From positions 62,001 to 126,000 of the forward strand of contig NZ_WNDO01000015.1 of the NCBI RefSeq assembly GCF_009912395.1: DNA of 64,000 bases. Reading direction: 5' to 3'. This DNA is from Luteibacter sp. (GTDB lineage: Bacteria; Pseudomonadota; Gammaproteobacteria; Xanthomonadales; Rhodanobacteraceae). The position numbers and the translations under genes are program-made. Positions 61,910 to 64,000 of the stretch are shown here, in pieces (position 1 is the stretch's first letter; each line of letters starts with the position of its first letter). The notes under the pieces are model-generated. The model worked only from the letters and a program-made list of their open reading frames with translations, ran no database searches and was not told the origin of the DNA.

Positions 61910-63883
61910 ATGAAGTCCCCCGCGATCCCCGCTCGTTCCCTTACCGCCGCCATCGGCATTGCCCTGCTCTCTGTCGCGGGCATGGCGTCTTCGTCTGCAA
62001 GTCTCGCCCATGGTGGTACTGAACTGTCCGTTCGCGACACCGCGACCATGGACGGACCGTTGGTGATGTTTGGCAGTGCAAACGATTCATCCCATGCCGC
62101 CCGTTTTACCAAGGGCGTTCCGGCCCGTCGCGTTCTTCGTGCCGATGCTCTCCAAGATAAGGACATGAGTCGCCTGCAAGCGCCCGCGACGCTGGCCATG
62201 GCCGTCGTCGCGGCCAGCGAGCTGGATCGTCTTGGCGATGCCCGTGCCCGGCTATCCCAGTTGTTCGACGCCGGCGTCCCTGTCTTCGTCTGCATGGACT
62301 CGGGTGATCGGAGCGCCGTCACGCGCTTCTTTGGTATGGCGCCCTCGGGCAGCGATGTGATCTTCGTTCGCGAAAAAAATGGCGACATCGACATCCTCGG
62401 CGGCGCCGACGACGAGTCCCACTGGACACCGCAGTGGTCGCCTGCGTCATCCGCTGCGCTGTCGCGCTTCCAGTCGTCGGCACTGGTGGCGATTGCTTCG
62501 AACCCTTCGCGTGCCGGTGGCGCAGGCAGCGCCTCGGTGCCTATCCTGCGCATGCATGAGGGCGTCTTTGAAACCGGTACGGACGAAATTACCGGCAAGC
62601 TGGACATCGACGTGATCCGTAGCGCGGATCGCAGCGGTGACGACAAGGAAGTGCATGTGTATGTGCGCCCGACCTATGCGCCGAGCAAAGCCGGCATTGA
62701 TGACAATAAGGACAATAAAGGATTCTGGGCAGCATATATGCCCATTGAATACAACGTCAGCCATGAGGTGACGACCGATGGCCCCCGCGCAGCCATGGTG
62801 GCGCATATGCCGGCCAGCGACTCGCGCACCGAATTCAACTACCAGGAACGCACGGAGCGAAAATTCACCATCGGCGGCACCTCGGGCGATTCATTGTCTG
62901 CCGATGGCCTGCCGGATGCCTTGCTGGCCGCGAAGATGCCATTCAATCTCTCGGTCGGCTATGAGCACTCCACCAGCGAGGAGATGTCCTTCCAGTTCAA
63001 GGATTACTCACTGGCGGCCAGCGAGGTCGATGGAGGTCAGCGCATGCTCTGGCTGGCACAACTCGATTCGAAGCTGACGCATAAGCTCGTGGAAAAGGAG
63101 TATGCCGATCGTGTCAAGCTCACGGAGAAATACATGACGCCGATGATGCGTCGAGCCGGCATGGAGACATTCTCCGCATGGAAGTTGCCAGGTGAGTACG
63201 AGGGTATAGCGACGGTGCGCATCAACGTGAGATACGCCCTCGACGTCAAGAAGTGGTGGTGGCACGGCCCCGATTGGAACCGTGATCATTCGACGCAGAG
63301 CAAGTCGGTGGGGCGAATCTACGAACTGGACCTGTCTCACCCCTACCTGACGCGCGAGATCACCGTGTTGTTGCGATCGGAGGAAGGTCTTGGCGCATGC
63401 GTGACGCAGCGACGGGGTGTCGTCGAGCTTTCCGCATGCGATCCGTCGGATCGTGCGCAGATGTGGGGCCTGGACAGTGAGGGGCGTTACGTCAATCGCG
63501 GCAATGGACAGTGCCTCCAGGCGGATTTCGGCGAAAAGGTGCTGATGACGGCCAAATGCTCGCTGGCGAACAATCAGCGTTGGGAGTGGCGGGCGGATCG
63601 CATCCACAGTCGCTACGATGGCACCCTGCATCGCCTGTATGTCCAGAACGGACAGCTGCGTTTCTTCGTGGGCGAGGGGAAGTATGAAAATCTCCCGACC
63701 AACCCCCATAGTCCTGCACTCCGGCCGTGGGCTGGCTATCCGGCGAAACCGCTGACCGGTGAATTGGTGCCGGCGCCGTATGGCACTGTGCCGGGCCATG
63801 TGCCGGCAGAGTGGTCCACGATGTACGGACCGACAGGTGTCGAGCAGCGTTGGTCGCCTGTCGTGCTGCGTGCCGGGCTGTAG
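61910..63883 (+). CDS. Secreted cytolysin-like protein (leukocidin fold plus beta-trefoil lectin)
   Basis: This 657-residue secreted protein starts with a signal peptide (MKSPAIPARSLTAAIGIALL, then SVAGMASSSASLAHG). A region of about 170 residues follows that may be a prodomain. Next, about 230-470 resembles a leukocidin/Vibrio cytolysin domain (KEVHVYVRPTYAPSK, GFWAAYMPIEYNVSHEV, MPFNLSVGYEHSTSEEMSFQ, then FKDYSLAAS). Last, about 487-580 is a ricin-type beta-trefoil with Q-x-W signatures (RAQMWGLDSEGRYV, NNQRWEWRADRIHS). This order matches Vibrio cholerae cytolysin, a beta-barrel pore former that binds glycans. AAGGAG (61899-61904) supports the ATG. The assignment rests on layout and motifs and needs structural confirmation. 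Confidence 0.65.
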   Translation: MKSPAIPARSLTAAIGIALLSVAGMASSSASLAHGGTELSVRDTATMDGPLVMFGSANDSSHAARFTKGVPARRVLRADALQDKDMSRLQAPATLAMAVVAASELDRLGDARARLSQLFDAGVPVFVCMDSGDRSAVTRFFGMAPSGSDVIFVREKNGDIDILGGADDESHWTPQWSPASSAALSRFQSSALVAIASNPSRAGGAGSASVPILRMHEGVFETGTDEITGKLDIDVIRSADRSGDDKEVHVYVRPTYAPSKAGIDDNKDNKGFWAAYMPIEYNVSHEVTTDGPRAAMVAHMPASDSRTEFNYQERTERKFTIGGTSGDSLSADGLPDALLAAKMPFNLSVGYEHSTSEEMSFQFKDYSLAASEVDGGQRMLWLAQLDSKLTHKLVEKEYADRVKLTEKYMTPMMRRAGMETFSAWKLPGEYEGIATVRINVRYALDVKKWWWHGPDWNRDHSTQSKSVGRIYELDLSHPYLTREITVLLRSEEGLGACVTQRRGVVELSACDPSDRAQMWGLDSEGRYVNRGNGQCLQADFGEKVLMTAKCSLANNQRWEWRADRIHSRYDGTLHRLYVQNGQLRFFVGEGKYENLPTNPHSPALRPWAGYPAKPLTGELVPAPYGTVPGHVPAEWSTMYGPTGVEQRWSPVVLRAGL

Positions 63884-63914
63884 TCTGTAATTGCCCGAAC
63901 GAGTCCACCCATGA

Positions 63915-63952
63915 CCGATGCCGGCTTGCGCACGAGTGCGAGCCGGCATCGG
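63915..63952 (+). terminator. Hairpin after the cytolysin-like gene
   Basis: Perfect 12-bp arms CCGATGCCGGCT (63915-63926) and AGCCGGCATCGG (63941-63952), with an inner CGCAC/GTGCG pairing, lie about 30 bases beyond the stop. No U-tract follows, so termination strength is uncertain. Confidence 0.55.
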
Positions 63953-64000
63953 TGCTGACTACGGCTCGGCCGCCTGCCTGAGTTGGCTCATGACGCGACG

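Overview
The window is about 64 kb of GC-rich chromosomal DNA with tightly packed genes. It looks like a Xanthomonadales gammaproteobacterium of the Rhodanobacteraceae type (Luteibacter or Dyella-like). This is inferred from large TonB-dependent receptors linked to glycosidases, the many LysR/TetR/MFS/RND sets, NodT-type outer membrane factors and TAGGAGCG-type extragenic palindromes. No rRNA, tRNA, CRISPR array, insertion sequence or phage gene was seen.

Layout. 1-6.9 kb: an MFS exporter behind two 23-bp operators, a Coq7-like hydroxylase, a GAF-PAS-GGDEF protein, a secreted S53 (sedolisin) protease and a FrnE-like DsbA protein. 6.9-13.6 kb: a TMEM175-type channel, then a phosphonate operon (phnX, iron alcohol dehydrogenase, MFS permease, porin) divergent from its LysR regulator. 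13.7-14.7 kb: a soluble PAS chemoreceptor. 14.7-22.2 kb: a glycan locus with a TonB receptor (frameshifted here), a GH92 mannosidase and a GH2 enzyme. 23-28.5 kb: YjdM/PhnA, a LytS/LytR-type two-component pair, an acyltransferase, and AraC with an SDR. 28.6-33.8 kb: a succinate-semialdehyde-type dehydrogenase with LysR, then a CueR-like regulator and a copper P-type ATPase. 33.9-45.6 kb: a second GH92, then a TetR-controlled set of flavin monooxygenase, DHA2 MFS and a complete RND tripartite pump. 45.7-54.6 kb: a TSUP permease, a bestrophin/carbonic anhydrase pair, RidA/SDR with LysR, gcvP behind a tandem glycine riboswitch, and a HigBA toxin-antitoxin pair. 54.7-61.6 kb: a second phosphonate locus (DUF5690-like carrier, HpnW-type FAD oxidase, PhnF, orphan PhnM, TonB receptor). 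61.9-63.9 kb: a secreted protein resembling Vibrio cholerae cytolysin.

How the parts fit. The most interesting signal is the pair of phosphonate loci about 43 kb apart. The second locus has a TonB receptor and an aminophosphonate oxidase but no phosphonatase and no C-P lyase. The first has a phosphonatase but no AEP transaminase. Together they could make one pathway: outer-membrane uptake, oxidation to phosphonoacetaldehyde, then cleavage to acetaldehyde and phosphate. Two copies of GTCTAGACAG match the HutC-type GntR operator rule (GT-N-TA-N-AC). They lie upstream of the oxidase operon and of the TonB receptor, so both are predicted PhnF targets. Other notable items are the GTGA-coupled carbonic anhydrase/bestrophin pair, the cytolysin-like toxin, and three copies of one perfect palindrome, one of which supplies the stop codon of a LysR gene.

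Functions are assigned by reading motifs and remembered family features. No database search was run.
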